Below, piece after piece: positions 1 through 10,959 of a DNA stretch of 64,000 bases. The translations under genes were made by a program, and so were the position numbers. Source of the stretch: Ephydatia muelleri (taxonomy: Eukaryota > Porifera > Demospongiae > Spongillida > Spongillidae); assembly GCA_013339895.1 (NCBI GenBank), contig JABACO010000005.1, forward strand, positions 7,938,888 to 8,002,887, given 5' to 3'. The notes beneath the pieces are model-generated. The model made no database searches and was not told the DNA's origin. It was given only the letters and a program-made list of their open reading frames with translations. Numbering within the stretch: position 1 is the first letter of the stretch; each line of letters starts with the position of its first letter.

Positions 1-286
1 CTGCCTGCACGGCGGTCTGCTCTCATTGAACGAGTGGAAACTAGGCCCTACGCCCCAAAATATTGAAGTGGTTTTGCGTCGCCCCATAGCAACGAACCTA
101 GCAACCGATGTCCTTTAGAACCAGATGTGCACGAGGTACATGAAACGTAATCAACACCTAAAAGCCATACTAGCAGTGACAAACACCTCTGACCTTTAAT
201 ATTGTAGCATAAATCACGTGGCCTGTCGTTGCGAACTGTCGGCTCTGGTTCTTCGACAGCTATTGACTTACATCGACCGCGTGTGT

Positions 287-3076
287 TCAAAAAACGATAA
301 CGACGCTCGGTGGGGAGATGGCTGGAGGGGAGATGGCAGCTACCAATTGTGGCTCAATACTTAGCAAGTGTTCTCTCACTGTGCACATCAGGTTCTGCAC
401 GTGGTCTTTGCTCAGAGCAAATGCCAAGCCAAGTCGATTAAATTTGGCATGGATTGTCTCGGCCCCCTGTTCACCTAGGAGCCCAATGCCAACATGGTTA
501 GTATTTGCCCACTGCACAGTATGGTCCTCCAATAGGTGCATTTTAATTGGGACTGTTGCCTCAGGATATGTGTCCCTGAAAAAGGCCATGAACTCTTGAA
601 TAGCCTATTTTGTTGAAATGAAGCATATAGTGAACCCTACATGTACACTCAATGTTGCTTCCCTACCTGGTCTAGTGTATGTGCTTGTGCCGCATCAATG
701 AAGTTCTGATCACATATGTTGTGAATGCGGTGATGAACTTCGCCACTTGACCGGCTACCTCTCCAGATCGGTGGGGCAGTTTCTCTTGTGCCATCTTTGA
801 TATAGATGTGCACAGAGTCTGGATGTTAGGTACCTGTAAATGTTTAAGTTGTATGAATTATTCACATACACATGCATAGCACATGTACACTTTACTTTCA
901 ATGCCTTGTGTACATGATTGCCAATAAATGCTCCCCCAAAATATAGCTGTCGTTGTACACCAATGATTGCAATGCATTGTCAAGTGTCTTGACAAAGGGC
1001 CCTTCTTTTTCAGAGTACCCTCTTTTAACAGTTGCTGTGCATTTTGCCACTTCTGCATCCTATATTGAACTAACTTGAATACAATTGTGCATGTTGTATA
1101 TAATGACGTACAAGTGCCTTCACTGATTTCCTTTTTGCAGCAGATTGCTTCAAAAGATCCACAGCAAGAGGGTTTTCCTCTCCATGAACTAAGGCCACAT
1201 GTGTTGCTACCTGCTGCAACACTTCCTGTGAATGCTAAGCAGTTTTAAGGTCTCCTTGGAGCAAGCAAAGCCTTTGCAGTGCCTGGCTGTACTTGGAAGA
1301 GTCGAAATCAGTTGTATGAGATGCCAGTTCCAAATCCAGTTGACAACATAGAGCTTCCAGCAAATGGAACATCTTAGTGAAGATCCCCAGCATTATTTGG
1401 AGACCAGGTGGGCAGACCTGCATGGTGTTGAACTCAAATAATTGTTATATCGGATTTATTTACCTGTGAAACGGGATGTCAATAATAGGTACTGAGATGC
1501 AGTTAAAGAACTTCTGTGCATCTTTTCTAATACTGCCTGATGAGATGTAGCATCAATTGGTGGTCAGTACACATATCCTCAAGTGATCTTGCCCTCGAAC
1601 AGATAGAGGTGTAGCCATCTGGTCACTTGGAATTTTGCAATACAAGCAAGGGTAGCATCCTGTTGCAGGGTCATCATTTCACATTATGCTTGCATTTAGT
1701 ATACCGCTTGTACATACCACTGGCTCCTGACAAGCCATACATCTTTGACAAGAACTCATAGTCTCCACATATAAACACCTTCACTGTGTATTGTCTGTAA
1801 TTTATAGCACTTGTATATTTAAATGATTTAGGTATAGAGCTCTTACCTCCACTTCATTCCATGTAGATGTTCTACCTGGTCCTTAAAGCAATCAAGTGCC
1901 ACATGAAGATTGGTGACACTGTCTCCAGCGGCAAAACAGCTGAATACACAGGTGTTATGGACTGAATTGGGTGTGGCAACATTGACAATCTGAAAGGTCA
2001 TTTTTAATGTTCCACCTCCCTTGTCTCCTCCAATCTTCAACCAGATCTCATTGGCTGGTATAAACCCTTTATGCCTGGTAAAGTCTGCCAGTTCTGCAAC
2101 CATGTCGTAACAACCTTTGTATTTCACTGTCTTACCATTTCACTGTCTTACCTTTCATTCCCATCTAAGCACTGCACTACTTTCCAAGGTATGGCAAGCC
2201 CAACCTTAATGGCCAATACCTCAGCTGCCTCGAGCTCAATTGATGATGAGGTTCCTGATTTGAAAACATCGCATTTTCACAGTCTGTGAGCAGGCAGCTG
2301 TGGTTTCTTGGTGAGCTCTGGTGACATACATGAATGTCATTGGCTAAAGTGTGTGTAGATACAATGACGTTCACTTAACTGTTCCTCCTGTAGGAAGTTG
2401 TATGATGCCTTTGTCAGGACTGGTAAGGATGGCCCTCTTCAGCAATCCCGCTGCTTGCTTCTCCTCCTCAGGTGTAAGTGATGGTAGTCACCAGCCTTAA
2501 CATCCCTGCTGCAGTCTGTACAATGTACCAAAACATCCTATAGCAGCAGGAGTATCACACCAGGTGCTGGTCTGACATGGGAGGAAACCAAGGGACCACC
2601 CTCAGAGCAGCAGGGACAGTTCACAGTGCCAGATGCTGCTATCCACTCCAGGAGGACATCAGTGCACCATACTGCAGTTCCAGTGGCTGTGAGAGGATGT
2701 TGGAGCACACTGCACACTTCAGCTCCTTTAGCATCAACTGGTTGTTCACACTTGCCAAAGGTGGACTAGGCTCACGTAAGAGAACTGGAGTAGGGGCAAT
2801 CTTCTCGAGATGAGCTATGAGTATATTAGGTGTGACGCTTGCCTGATGGCCTCTACCAACTGTTGACCTCCTCATGTGTCCACTTAAGCATGCACGGAAG
2901 TGCTCACATACCTGAACACCATGATGCCATATGTTTACTTTTTTGTAAAGCAAATGTGTACTTTTTACCTTGCATTCTTGATCTGTATGTTTTTGCCATT
3001 CAAATAGGATCACTACACATTTGTGATGCACTTTGTGATGGCACAGATGGTTCTCTGCATTGAGCATGCAGAACAT
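287..3076 (-). pseudogene. RAG1-N-terminal-like (N-RAG-TP type) transposon protein, decayed
   Basis: Minus-strand coding blocks at about 3076-2570, 2127-1843, 1423-1235 and 589-287 read as one diverged protein. The upstream block has a Cys/His-rich stretch (HLCHHKVHHKC) followed by SPPLASVNNQL and then a RING-like finger: CAVC near 2720 and, after a frame change, NCPCC near 2610. The middle block has KIGGDKGGGTLKMTFQ. The last block has KMHLLEDH and GEQGAETIHAKFN. From memory this order matches invertebrate mobile-element proteins related to the RAG1 N-terminus (N-RAG-TP of molluscs). At least one frame change lies within the RING, and one expected zinc ligand reads Tyr, so this copy is probably dead. 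Introns may account for some gaps between blocks. No terminal repeats were found, and the 3' end may lie outside the window. The family assignment is from pattern memory. Confidence 0.5.
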
Positions 3077-3362
3077 CTCAGGGTGAATGCCCCAGACATG
3101 TACATGTTGAATGCTATTTTCAGCTCAGCTGAGAATGCCTTGTCTCATAGCTGATACTCTTCTACTTCGTTAGCCTCTGCCCACAAACTTGTGGTAATCC
3201 ATACCTCTTATTATGAATACATGTAGGGACAAACCACAACGTATGTCTCTCAGCTTGTTTGTGGTAATAGAAAATTCGTTACCACTTTAGATTTGCAAAA
3301 ACTTATAGCCACATGCCTCCTGATCATCGCTGTAATGTGCTTACTTTCCAGCTCAGTCACCA

Positions 3363-3420
3363 AAGGCCACGTCGTCTAATTTAGTAGTGCCCCCCTACTA
3401 AATACGTGCCGCGTGGCCTT
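3363..3420. repeat. Imperfect inverted repeat (hairpin)
   Basis: Left arm AAGGCCACG...TTTAGTAG and right arm CTACTAAAT...CGTGGCCTT are reverse complements with a few mismatches around a short C-rich loop. It lies upstream of the RAG1-N-like remnant and could be a terminal hairpin of a transposon or a solitary foldback. Confidence 0.55.
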
Positions 3421-3620
3421 ATAAAACGGTATGCGTGTGGGATGTCAATTGTGCGCATCGACTGGACATGCTAGGAAAGGAGGTGCAGTGTTTTAGTTCT
3501 TTGTAATTTTCTGATTTGCTGTTTCTGCTGCGTCATGGTCAGCTTTTTAAACATGGATGTCTATAATGAGGCATAATTTTAGAATGCTGTGTTAATACCG
3601 TAAATGATCTAATTGTAGAC

Positions 3621-4697
3621 CTAGTTTCCCAGCCGCATACAACCGTGCCTGATGGCCCGAGTATCCTCTGTAGCAATTGAGTGCTGCACTAAGGATGTAC
3701 GTCCCAGCTCCCCGTCTCTGCCAGCAAAAACGTCCGCATAATTCAGTTGAAGGATAAATAATTGCTCACGTTCCTCTTCTGAAAGATCCTCTTCACGCTC
3801 CTTGACCAATTTGAGCAACAGTTCCTTCTTTTCCCATGGTATCTCTACCTGCTTCTCTGTGTAGGTGGAATGTCCAGATGAGTGGTATGTGGCCAGATGA
3901 TTTTCCTCCACCCTTGTAGCAACTGCTACCTCCATTCCCTTGTAGACTGTAACATCTACAGATGAGGGGTTTAGCATACGAATTGGTTCATACCCTAATT
4001 CAGTTAATGGGTTTACAATTCCATTTGCGATGAGCACTGGGAGGTTGGGCTTACTACCTTCTACTAACCACAAGCCACTTATGCACAATGATTTTGTACT
4101 TGCCACCATTTCCACCTCACTCCATGACAGAATTGTTACATTTTCTATCAAGGTTACTGCTACTTGACACGCAGTCCTGTCCTCTCCAGATTATGAAGTG
4201 GTATCATCGCCCCCCTAAGCTGCATCACCCTTCCAGGGATGTTACGGATGTTACATATTTCTTCAAAAAATCAAGGCCAATACCTTCAAAGCACCAACAA
4301 CAAATCAACCCTTACCCTTTGACCTCCAATATGAATGTCCATTGTCACCACACCATCCACTTCCACATGACTCCCTTCACACCTACTAGTCTGCCTCCAT
4401 CCCATTGTTCCATCTTGTGTTTCTCAGCACCACCCAGTCTAGACCACTGCTCTCCCTAAGGAGACTCAAAGCAGCTCCTGTGTCAACCATCAACTGGAGA
4501 GAAAGGTCGTGTACCTGCACAGTGATATAATATGACATTGTAGGACTAACGGCTAAGCTAACCAAGTTTTGGACCTGTTTTATGCCCTCTTGCACTTGGT
4601 CCGCAGTGCTGAGAGCGTTCAGTTTCCCTGCTCCCTCCGTCTTGGACCAAAGGCACAGCCTCTGGCAAAATGGCCCTCTTGCCTGCATTTGAAGCAT
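3621..4697 (-). mobile_element. Ty3/gypsy LTR retrotransposon fossil, gag end to start of pol
   Basis: Minus-strand reading shows a nucleocapsid-like Cys segment, then an aspartic-protease block with the VDTGAALSLL motif at about 4.5 kb. The protease-to-reverse-transcriptase linker follows, down to about 3.6 kb (LTELGYEPIRMLNPS and an acidic EREEDLSEEE stretch typical of gypsy pol). No LTRs were recognised around it. It is a broken partial copy with a few breaks and looks old. It is distinct in sequence from the gypsy element at 43-56 kb. Confidence 0.7.
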
Positions 4698-4759
4698 TTC
4701 TTTGCCCTTGTGCCTCTTCCATACTCCTTACTCACCCAGGATGCAGCAGGATAACAGAA

Positions 4760-5380
4760 AGGTAACAATACCTATTCATGAATGAATCTATAAGCAAATA
4801 GCTACTTCAATAACTTTATCATCATCTATTCAATAATTGACCCAATCACAAGTGCATGATCTAGTACACAGTAGCATAGATCAGTGTAGTCATGACTAGT
4901 TGTAAGTAGGCTTCACATGCTGTATCACATGTAAGAGGTAGCATCATACATGTACATCAAGTGTATAAAAGATGTGTTTGAGTTATCCTTCACCCCTAAC
5001 CAAACATGGTGGAGGTAGGTTACATAAATTATTCATTACATACATGGGAACCATAAGGACATACACAGAGATGTCACAAGGGGTGGGACCACTATTTGCT
5101 GAGTTCGAATCAGTTGAAAATGAAGTCAGGGAATACATGTACATGTTATTGTATGACACCTGATACCACCCAGCCTTTGCTCTTGCTAGCGAACTGCTGA
5201 ATGCCACTGGTGGGGGGAGGAGGTGGTGCCTGAAGGAGTGCCATGGTTAGCACGAGGGTATCCTTCAGACTACAAGTGAGCTTCATGCCTCCTCTTACTA
5301 ACCACATGCTGTATCTCTCCCTCCTCAATCCACGTTGTGATCCTAAATATGTGTAAAGTGAACAAGAGCAATGTCACTCA
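4760..5380. other. Gene-free stretch
   Basis: I see no convincing coding segment, RNA gene or terminal repeat here. Short open frames lack recognisable motifs. Confidence 0.4.
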
Positions 5381-5384
5381 AACA

Positions 5385-5668
5385 CTCACACACACATCTA
5401 CAAATACTCCTACAAACACACATATTGTACATACATGTACACACATACCCTTGTATACACACACACATACAGTACTCCTATACATACACCCAGTATCCTA
5501 CATCCACTTACTCCTGTATAAACACATACCCATACATCCACAAGTAGTCCTACACACACATACACACACACACACATACACACACACACACACATACACA
5601 CACACACATACACACACACACATACACACACACACATACACACACACACACACATACACACACACACG
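5385..5668. repeat. CA/ACACAT microsatellite
   Basis: Degenerate CA-rich repeat that becomes a nearly pure (CA)n with interspersed CATACA from about 5550 to 5668. The long open frames in both strands are repeat artefacts. Confidence 0.9.
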
Positions 5669-5699
5669 TACAGATCAGTACGTAGTCTCGTAGCGGGGA

Positions 5700-6820
5700 G
5701 ACATCGCCAACTTGACATCCCGTAAAAGTAAGAAGCTACTAATTCCTGTGAGTTAATTAACTCTTTGAAAAGTCAAGTGCTTATGCTTACAAAACGAGAA
5801 TTATCTGCCTCATCATTAATGCAGTGCTGTGTGTTGTATTGTGTTGATCAAAATCACTTTGAATATGCATGCAAGTGCAATACTGACATGCATGTAACCC
5901 CGTAGCCATAATTTGAACATATGTGTGGTCCCAGTGTAAGCACATTTTGTGCATGTGTTCGCTGGCACCTTTTGTTCCAACAACCTTGTGATATATTAGG
6001 TGTTACATGTACCCATTGTCTACAGTAGCAACTGAGTTCTGTACATTGTTAGAAACTGGTTTAGTTGTGTAACTTGCTAGGAACTGGTTTAGGTCGTCAA
6101 ACCGGTTTGGTTTGTAGTCAGACAGGTTTTGCCTAGTGGCTAATTATGCTGTCTGTACCAGTGATCTCTCTCTATCCACCAATTATATTCTGCGTTGTCT
6201 GAGAGTTTATAACGGGCAGCTAGTCTCATACCCAGACCCAAGTTTCGTAGCAACGATAATAAAGAAGCAATATGACATCACTCTGTATGTACATGTTGGG
6301 TCTGGCTATATTTCCGTAACGGAAACTCACAAATGATCTGGAGAATATATTACAGGACACTGCACTACTGCCTTTAGTATGCAGAGTTGTGCAGAGTCTG
6401 CATATCAACCCTATGCAGATGAGTATGTCCATATGCTGACATCTGCACTGATATGGACACTGCAATGATATCCATCTGCATAGAGTTGGTATGCAGACTA
6501 AATGCTGTGGCGCAGTGGGAGGACCCTACGGCACATGGGCAAATTTAGAATCTGTCCCATACTTGGTTATGAAGATTCTAAAATGATTATTCCGTGGGGG
6601 GTAAAAAATATCGCCCACCAAAATTATGGGATGGATAGAGTGTAAAATGGTATACATGTAGACAGTTAGTGCACCAGTAAGGATTGAAGATTTGAAGCTG
6701 ATAGTTTGGAAGATATATACCGCATCTAAAATGCACACATTTTATAAATTTAATTTGTTCATCTGTGATTTATATATCCATAAGGTTCCTTTTCTCATGA
6801 GATTCTTCATATGACGAACG
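5700..6820. other. Intergenic sequence with no recognised gene
   Basis: AT-rich sequence between the CA microsatellite and the 3' end of the coiled-coil gene. Only short frames without motifs are present, and I saw no RNA gene. Confidence 0.4.
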
Positions 6821-7624
6821 TTACGACAGCAACTTTACTGCAGTTTGAAGAAGATTCTCAATTGACTGGTCAGATACCTTGTCGGGAATATAATCTTTAA
6901 GAGCAGTCCTCCACTGTTCAACATTTGAAAAGTTGGTTTTTGGGTGTGCAACTCTCCTTCTAGGTGTGCGGATTGCTGTTATGATCATCCGTAGTGCAAG
7001 TAGATCCTTTCTTTTGAAGCCAAAGTGTTGTTCCCATTGTTTCACCTCATAGCCATCTTTCCTTAAATCTATATCTGATAAGTACATGGCATCCTCATCA
7101 TTGCTAATTGTCTTAACCACCTCTCTTTCCAAGTCGTGAAATACTTGCGCCACTTCAATTAGAACAGGATCACGTTTGAGTTCACTAACATCGGCAATAA
7201 GGCTTGCTACCTGCCCTTCAAGTGTTTTCATTTTTCCTTCCATCTCAGCCAAATGACTTCGCAAGCGTTCATTATCCTCACGAAGCTCGTCGTTAACTTT
7301 TTTCAGTTGATCAATTTCGCTCCAAGCGTCCCTGGACTCTTTCTCAAAACGTAGCCGATCTGCTTCGATCTGTGCCATGCGCTTATTCTCCACCAATAGC
7401 TGTTTATTTTCGTCCTGCAGTCTTAAAAGAACAGCATGATTCTGGATCACCAAATGCAATGTCGCTTGGTCTTCTACGGAAAGCTGCACTGCCGGTTGTA
7501 ATGCTGTCGGCTGCTTTTGCGCGAGTGGCTTACTTTTCTCGGCATGTATGCCACACATTTTCTGGCCTTTTCTTGCTTGATTTTTGCAGCCTGTGCTTTG
7601 GCAAGGGTTAGCGTTCATTGCCAT
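6821..7624 (-). CDS. Coiled-coil protein with N-terminal Cys/His motif, unknown function
   Basis: A single uninterrupted minus-strand frame of 267 codons from the Met at 7624. An upstream in-frame Met at 7729 exists, but the 105 bases between are packed with CACTCG/CGAGTG motifs that look like promoter or 5' UTR, so I chose the internal start. Residues about 8-25 hold CQSTGCKNQARKGQKMCGIH, a possible small zinc knuckle (C-x4-C-x10-C-x2-H). Residues about 60-165 are a strong heptad-rich Glu/Lys/Leu coiled coil. The C-terminal ~90 residues (DLEREVVKT..., YEVKQWEQHFGF, PDKVSDQSIENLL) look globular and helical. No homologue is recognised. A long intact frame in a decayed neighbourhood argues for a functional, intronless gene. 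Confidence 0.6.
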   Translation of the reverse strand: MAMNANPCQSTGCKNQARKGQKMCGIHAEKSKPLAQKQPTALQPAVQLSVEDQATLHLVIQNHAVLLRLQDENKQLLVENKRMAQIEADRLRFEKESRDAWSEIDQLKKVNDELREDNERLRSHLAEMEGKMKTLEGQVASLIADVSELKRDPVLIEVAQVFHDLEREVVKTISNDEDAMYLSDIDLRKDGYEVKQWEQHFGFKRKDLLALRMIITAIRTPRRRVAHPKTNFSNVEQWRTALKDYIPDKVSDQSIENLLQTAVKLLS

Positions 7625-7639
7625 TGCAATAAACAAAGA

Positions 7640-7735
7640 GCGAATTTCACTGTTTATCACTCGGACGACTAGCGAGTGACGGCCTAAACGAGTGAAAGCC
7701 AATGTCATTTCGAGTAGTGTGGCTTTCACTCGTAC
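7640..7735. promoter_or_regulatory. Cluster of CACTCG/CGAGTG motifs upstream of coiled-coil gene
   Basis: Four to five copies of CACTCG or its complement CGAGTG occur within about 80 bases (ATCACTCGGA, AGCGAGTGAC, AACGAGTGAA, a near match TCGAGTAGTG, TTCACTCGTA), just upstream of the preferred start codon. A second cluster of the same word lies at 10590-10715. Clustering next to a gene start suggests a transcription-factor site array; this is inference. Confidence 0.45.
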
Positions 7736-8035
7736 CGTATATCTATATATCCACTTGATTAAATTACGCGTACGTATATCGTGCTACGAGACGCGTAAAT
7801 CATAGATGTACTTTATGGCTAAGTGAGTTAGTCCTTATTCGGTAACAATGTATGGTGTGCATTATTTAGGGATATCTTTCTATCTATTTCAGCTCGCTAC
7901 GACACCGGCCAATCTGGGTGACTCATTGCTGAATCGCCTAGCTTCGCTAAATGGTCTAAGAAGCTCTCACAAATAACTCAGGTATGCTTCATCTATGTGC
8001 GAATGTGGTGTGTGCACCCACACACGCGCTAACTA
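7736..8035. other. Intergenic, no gene recognised
   Basis: Upstream flank of the coiled-coil gene. No coding motif or RNA gene was seen. Confidence 0.4.
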
Positions 8036-8065
8036 ATGCACACACGCACACATGTCCCCTATGTA

Positions 8066-8113
<48 letters not shown>

Positions 8114-8193
8114 TGTCTGTCTGTGCCTGAGTGTGTGTGCGCATCCTCTTCTCTCCCCTCTCTGATTATCTGTCTCCTATCCTTCTTATATGT

Positions 8194-8266
<73 letters not shown>

Positions 8267-8273
8267 CTCTCCT

Positions 8274-8312
<39 letters not shown>

Positions 8313-8334
8313 GCTCTCTCTCGTCTCTCTCTCC
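8066..8334. repeat. (GT)n and (CT)n microsatellites
   Basis: A pure GT run at about 8069-8111 is followed by a long CT/CTCC run at about 8193-8334. Serine/leucine or Arg/Glu frames across it are artefacts of the repeat. Confidence 0.95.
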
Positions 8335-8357
8335 CCGCTGTGTGTGTGGGTGTAGGT

Positions 8358-8496
8358 GTTGTGTGTGTGGACATGCGCTAATGCACACGCATGTCCCTTC
8401 TTTTACCAGCCTAAGCTTGCGGTAAGCAGGCTAGTCAAAAAAGGGATTTGTGTGTGTGTGTGGACATGTGTTAATGCACACACACATGTCCCTTCT
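8358..8496. repeat. Two-copy short hairpin-bearing repeat
   Basis: The string GTGTGTGGACATG, a short spacer TAATGCACAC, then CATGTCCCTTCTTTTA occurs twice (about 8361-8405 and 8458-8502). Each copy can fold through GGACATG/CATGTCC. A related CATGTCCC word recurs at 8050 and throughout the 19-bp minisatellite at 9.8 kb. Confidence 0.6.
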
Positions 8497-8502
8497 TTTA
8501 TT

Positions 8503-9575
8503 TCATGCAGCGTACCATATATCTCGTTTGTGTCATTTTATAAGTTTTGCTGCGCGTATCAAGTCGAAGTCCACTGTACCAAGTCAACTGTTAGTACTTC
8601 TTTTCCGATAGGGTACGTTAGGTAGTGATCGCCATGTGTGATACAGTCAACTCTCTACTGTATTAATAAAGAAGTCTATATACCCTCCCCCTAGTCGGAC
8701 TTCTAGTTGATGGTGATATTGGAGCTGCCTTTTGTTGTCGCATGTGCAGATATACACTTTTCTGTTGTTTGAAGAACGAATTAGACAGAATGCAGTTTGA
8801 GAGTAGCCAACAGTGATGGTGCTAATATGTGCAGAGGGTATGATGCAAGTTCATGTGGATAGGTGTTGGTATGATGGTGCGAGGTCATGTGGATTGGTGT
8901 CGATATGATGATGCAAGGTCAAGGGACAGTTAAGACCTCATGGCAAGCTGTTGATGAGTTGTGTATATTTGCATGCACATGCGCATAGTAGCCATGTGGT
9001 CTGGTAGTATAAGAGAGGGATTTCGGGGGTATGTAAGCAATCTAGGCATCAAGTGCACGTTACTGTGGTGGCAACTCCCCCCCCCCCCCCCCCCCCCCCC
9101 CCAACCCTTTAACTCGCCGAAAGCAACCTATGGTGGGTTGTGGGGTCTTTGCACATGCAGGTTCAAAGTTGGAGGTACGAGACTGAAGCAGCCTGGTACA
9201 AAAAGATGAGGCAGACTAGCCACAAGGAATCAAGTGGTTCTGTTGATATCATGTTGTTTACTTTGGGTGTTAGGCAGAGCAGTATTAACATGGCTTTTTC
9301 CTCACTAAGTGAGGTTTTTTCCCTTGAGGTGGTATGGGTCTACCACCTCAAAATTAGGTCAAATCTAGTTATAGGTAGCTGGCCCCTGCTCTGCGTAGGT
9401 AGGTAGATCTATGTGTATGATGGCAGTGGTATGTTGACTAGTTGGTAATGACAGTGACATGCACAGCAGATGCGGCACCAATTATATGTCAAGTGGGTTG
9501 GGTGAAGCGAGCATGATATAGGAGGCAAGAGAGCTGCACACGTGTAAACGTGTGTGTCAGTACACATGTATGTGT
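8503..9575. other. Intergenic with low-complexity tracts
   Basis: Contains two or three copies of a GATGGTGC...GGTCATGTGGAT-type imperfect repeat (8815-8935) and a C homopolymer of about 30 bases at 9080-9102. No gene was recognised. Confidence 0.5.
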
Positions 9576-9582
9576 TAGCACA

Positions 9583-9830
9583 CTCACCCATATGTATTGC
9601 ATTCTTATAGATGCCCACCTCTTCGATGGGGATCGACTGGCGATGCTTGATGTGTTCCCATTGATGGGGATTGATCTGTTTAAGGTTAGTACACGTGTAT
9701 TTGTTAATGCACACTCGCTGATAATGTATGTATTGCATTCTTATAGATGCCCACCTCTTCGATGGGGCTCAACTGGCGATGCATGATGTGTTCCCATTGA
9801 GGGGGATTGATCTGTTTAAGGTTACTACAC
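9583..9830 (+). repeat. Tandem duplication of an exon-like segment
   Basis: Two copies (about 9590-9690 and 9730-9825) share a pyrimidine-containing TTCTTATAG acceptor-like end, a ~75-base open segment reading DAHLFDGDRLAMLDVFPLMGIDLFK (second copy with a few differences), and a donor-like AAG|GTTA. The open segment resembles part of a SAM-type helical domain only weakly. It may be a duplicated internal exon or its relic. Confidence 0.45.
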
Positions 9831-9835
9831 ACTGC

Positions 9836-10212
9836 ACATGTCCCTCCACACTACACATGTCCCTCCACACTACACATGTCCCTCCACACTACACATGTCC
9901 CTCCACACTACACATGTCCCTCCACACTACACATGTCCCTCCACACTACACATGTCCCTCCACACTACACATGTCCCTCCACACTACACATGTCCCTCCA
10001 CACTACACATGTCCCTCCACACTACACATGTCCCTCCACACTACACATGTCCCTCCACACTACACATGTCCCTCCACACTACACATGTCCCTCCACACTA
10101 CACATGTCCCTCCACACTACACATGTCCCTCCACACTACACATGTCCCTCCACACTACACATGTCCCTCCACACTACACATGTCCCTCCACACTCTACAC
10201 ATGTCCCTCCAC
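9836..10212. repeat. 19-bp minisatellite, about 19-20 copies
   Basis: Unit TCCCTCCACACTACACATG repeated almost perfectly. A few terminal copies have an added CT. Because 19 is one more than a multiple of three, all three forward frames stay open and give the same 19-residue peptide repeat. That is an arithmetic effect, not evidence of coding. Confidence 0.95.
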
Positions 10213-10269
10213 ACTCTCTCTACTTCGCACTGTTCCTCATCCTCATGAGAAAAGCATAGTCTTGTATTG

Positions 10270-10890
10270 ATGTGTGCTGGGAATACATGCATCCAAACCT
10301 CTCTACATTGTGTTCTCCAATAAGTGCTCCCCACCATCCTAGCTAGGTGCTGCGTACGAGAGATGCCCGACCTCAGAGGCATCTATACAATGACAAGGTA
10401 CTTACTTACACGTGTTCCTCTACACACAGTCAGTGTATAACTGTTTAAAATTAATCTTTCCTCATATCTCCATGCCAGAATGAAGACAGCCGTATCCTGG
10501 ATTATAGCTTTGAACTGATGTACTTTTGTGTACATGTTCATGATATTTATGACCAACTCTTCATCACGTCGCGTAACGATCTCTATCACAACACTCGCTA
10601 AAATGATCTCACTCGTGATCGGGAATGACGATTATAGGTGGCTTGCACTCGTATTAACGCATGCATATCACTCGCTGTAATAATAAGTGGCGATCACTCG
10701 TGCGGGCGAGTGAACATCGCTGTTTTGTTTTTGCAGTGTACGCTACTTCATCTGAAAACTGGGAATCCGACACCGATTCGTGGCCCAACATGAAGTTCAC
10801 TGACATTTAATCAATTTTCCTAGCCTCCACACAAACGAGTATACTGAAAAGCATACAAGAGCACCGAGGCCTGGGCAGACTTATACAGCT
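10270..10890. other. Intergenic with second CACTCG cluster
   Basis: No gene recognised. At 10590-10715 there are about six CACTCG/CGAGTG words in 125 bases (ACACTCGCT, TCACTCGTG, GCACTCGTA, TCACTCGCT, TCACTCGTG, GCGAGTGAA), the same motif as upstream of the coiled-coil gene. A short open segment following a TTTGCAG at about 10735 could be an exon of the downstream YqaJ-like gene, but this is weak. Confidence 0.4.
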
Positions 10891-10959
10891 GGTATATGTC
10901 ACCAATGTGGGTTTGATGAAGATTAATGCAGAGTCCTGTCTATTTCGTGCCAAGGTGAG

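Noticed and set aside
8036-8425. Ser/Leu- and Arg/Glu-rich frames
   Set aside because: Translation of (GT)n and (CT)n microsatellites.
9728-10270. Histidine/proline-rich repeat protein in three plus frames
   Set aside because: Product of the 19-bp unit length; the same peptide appears in every frame and there is no flanking coding context.
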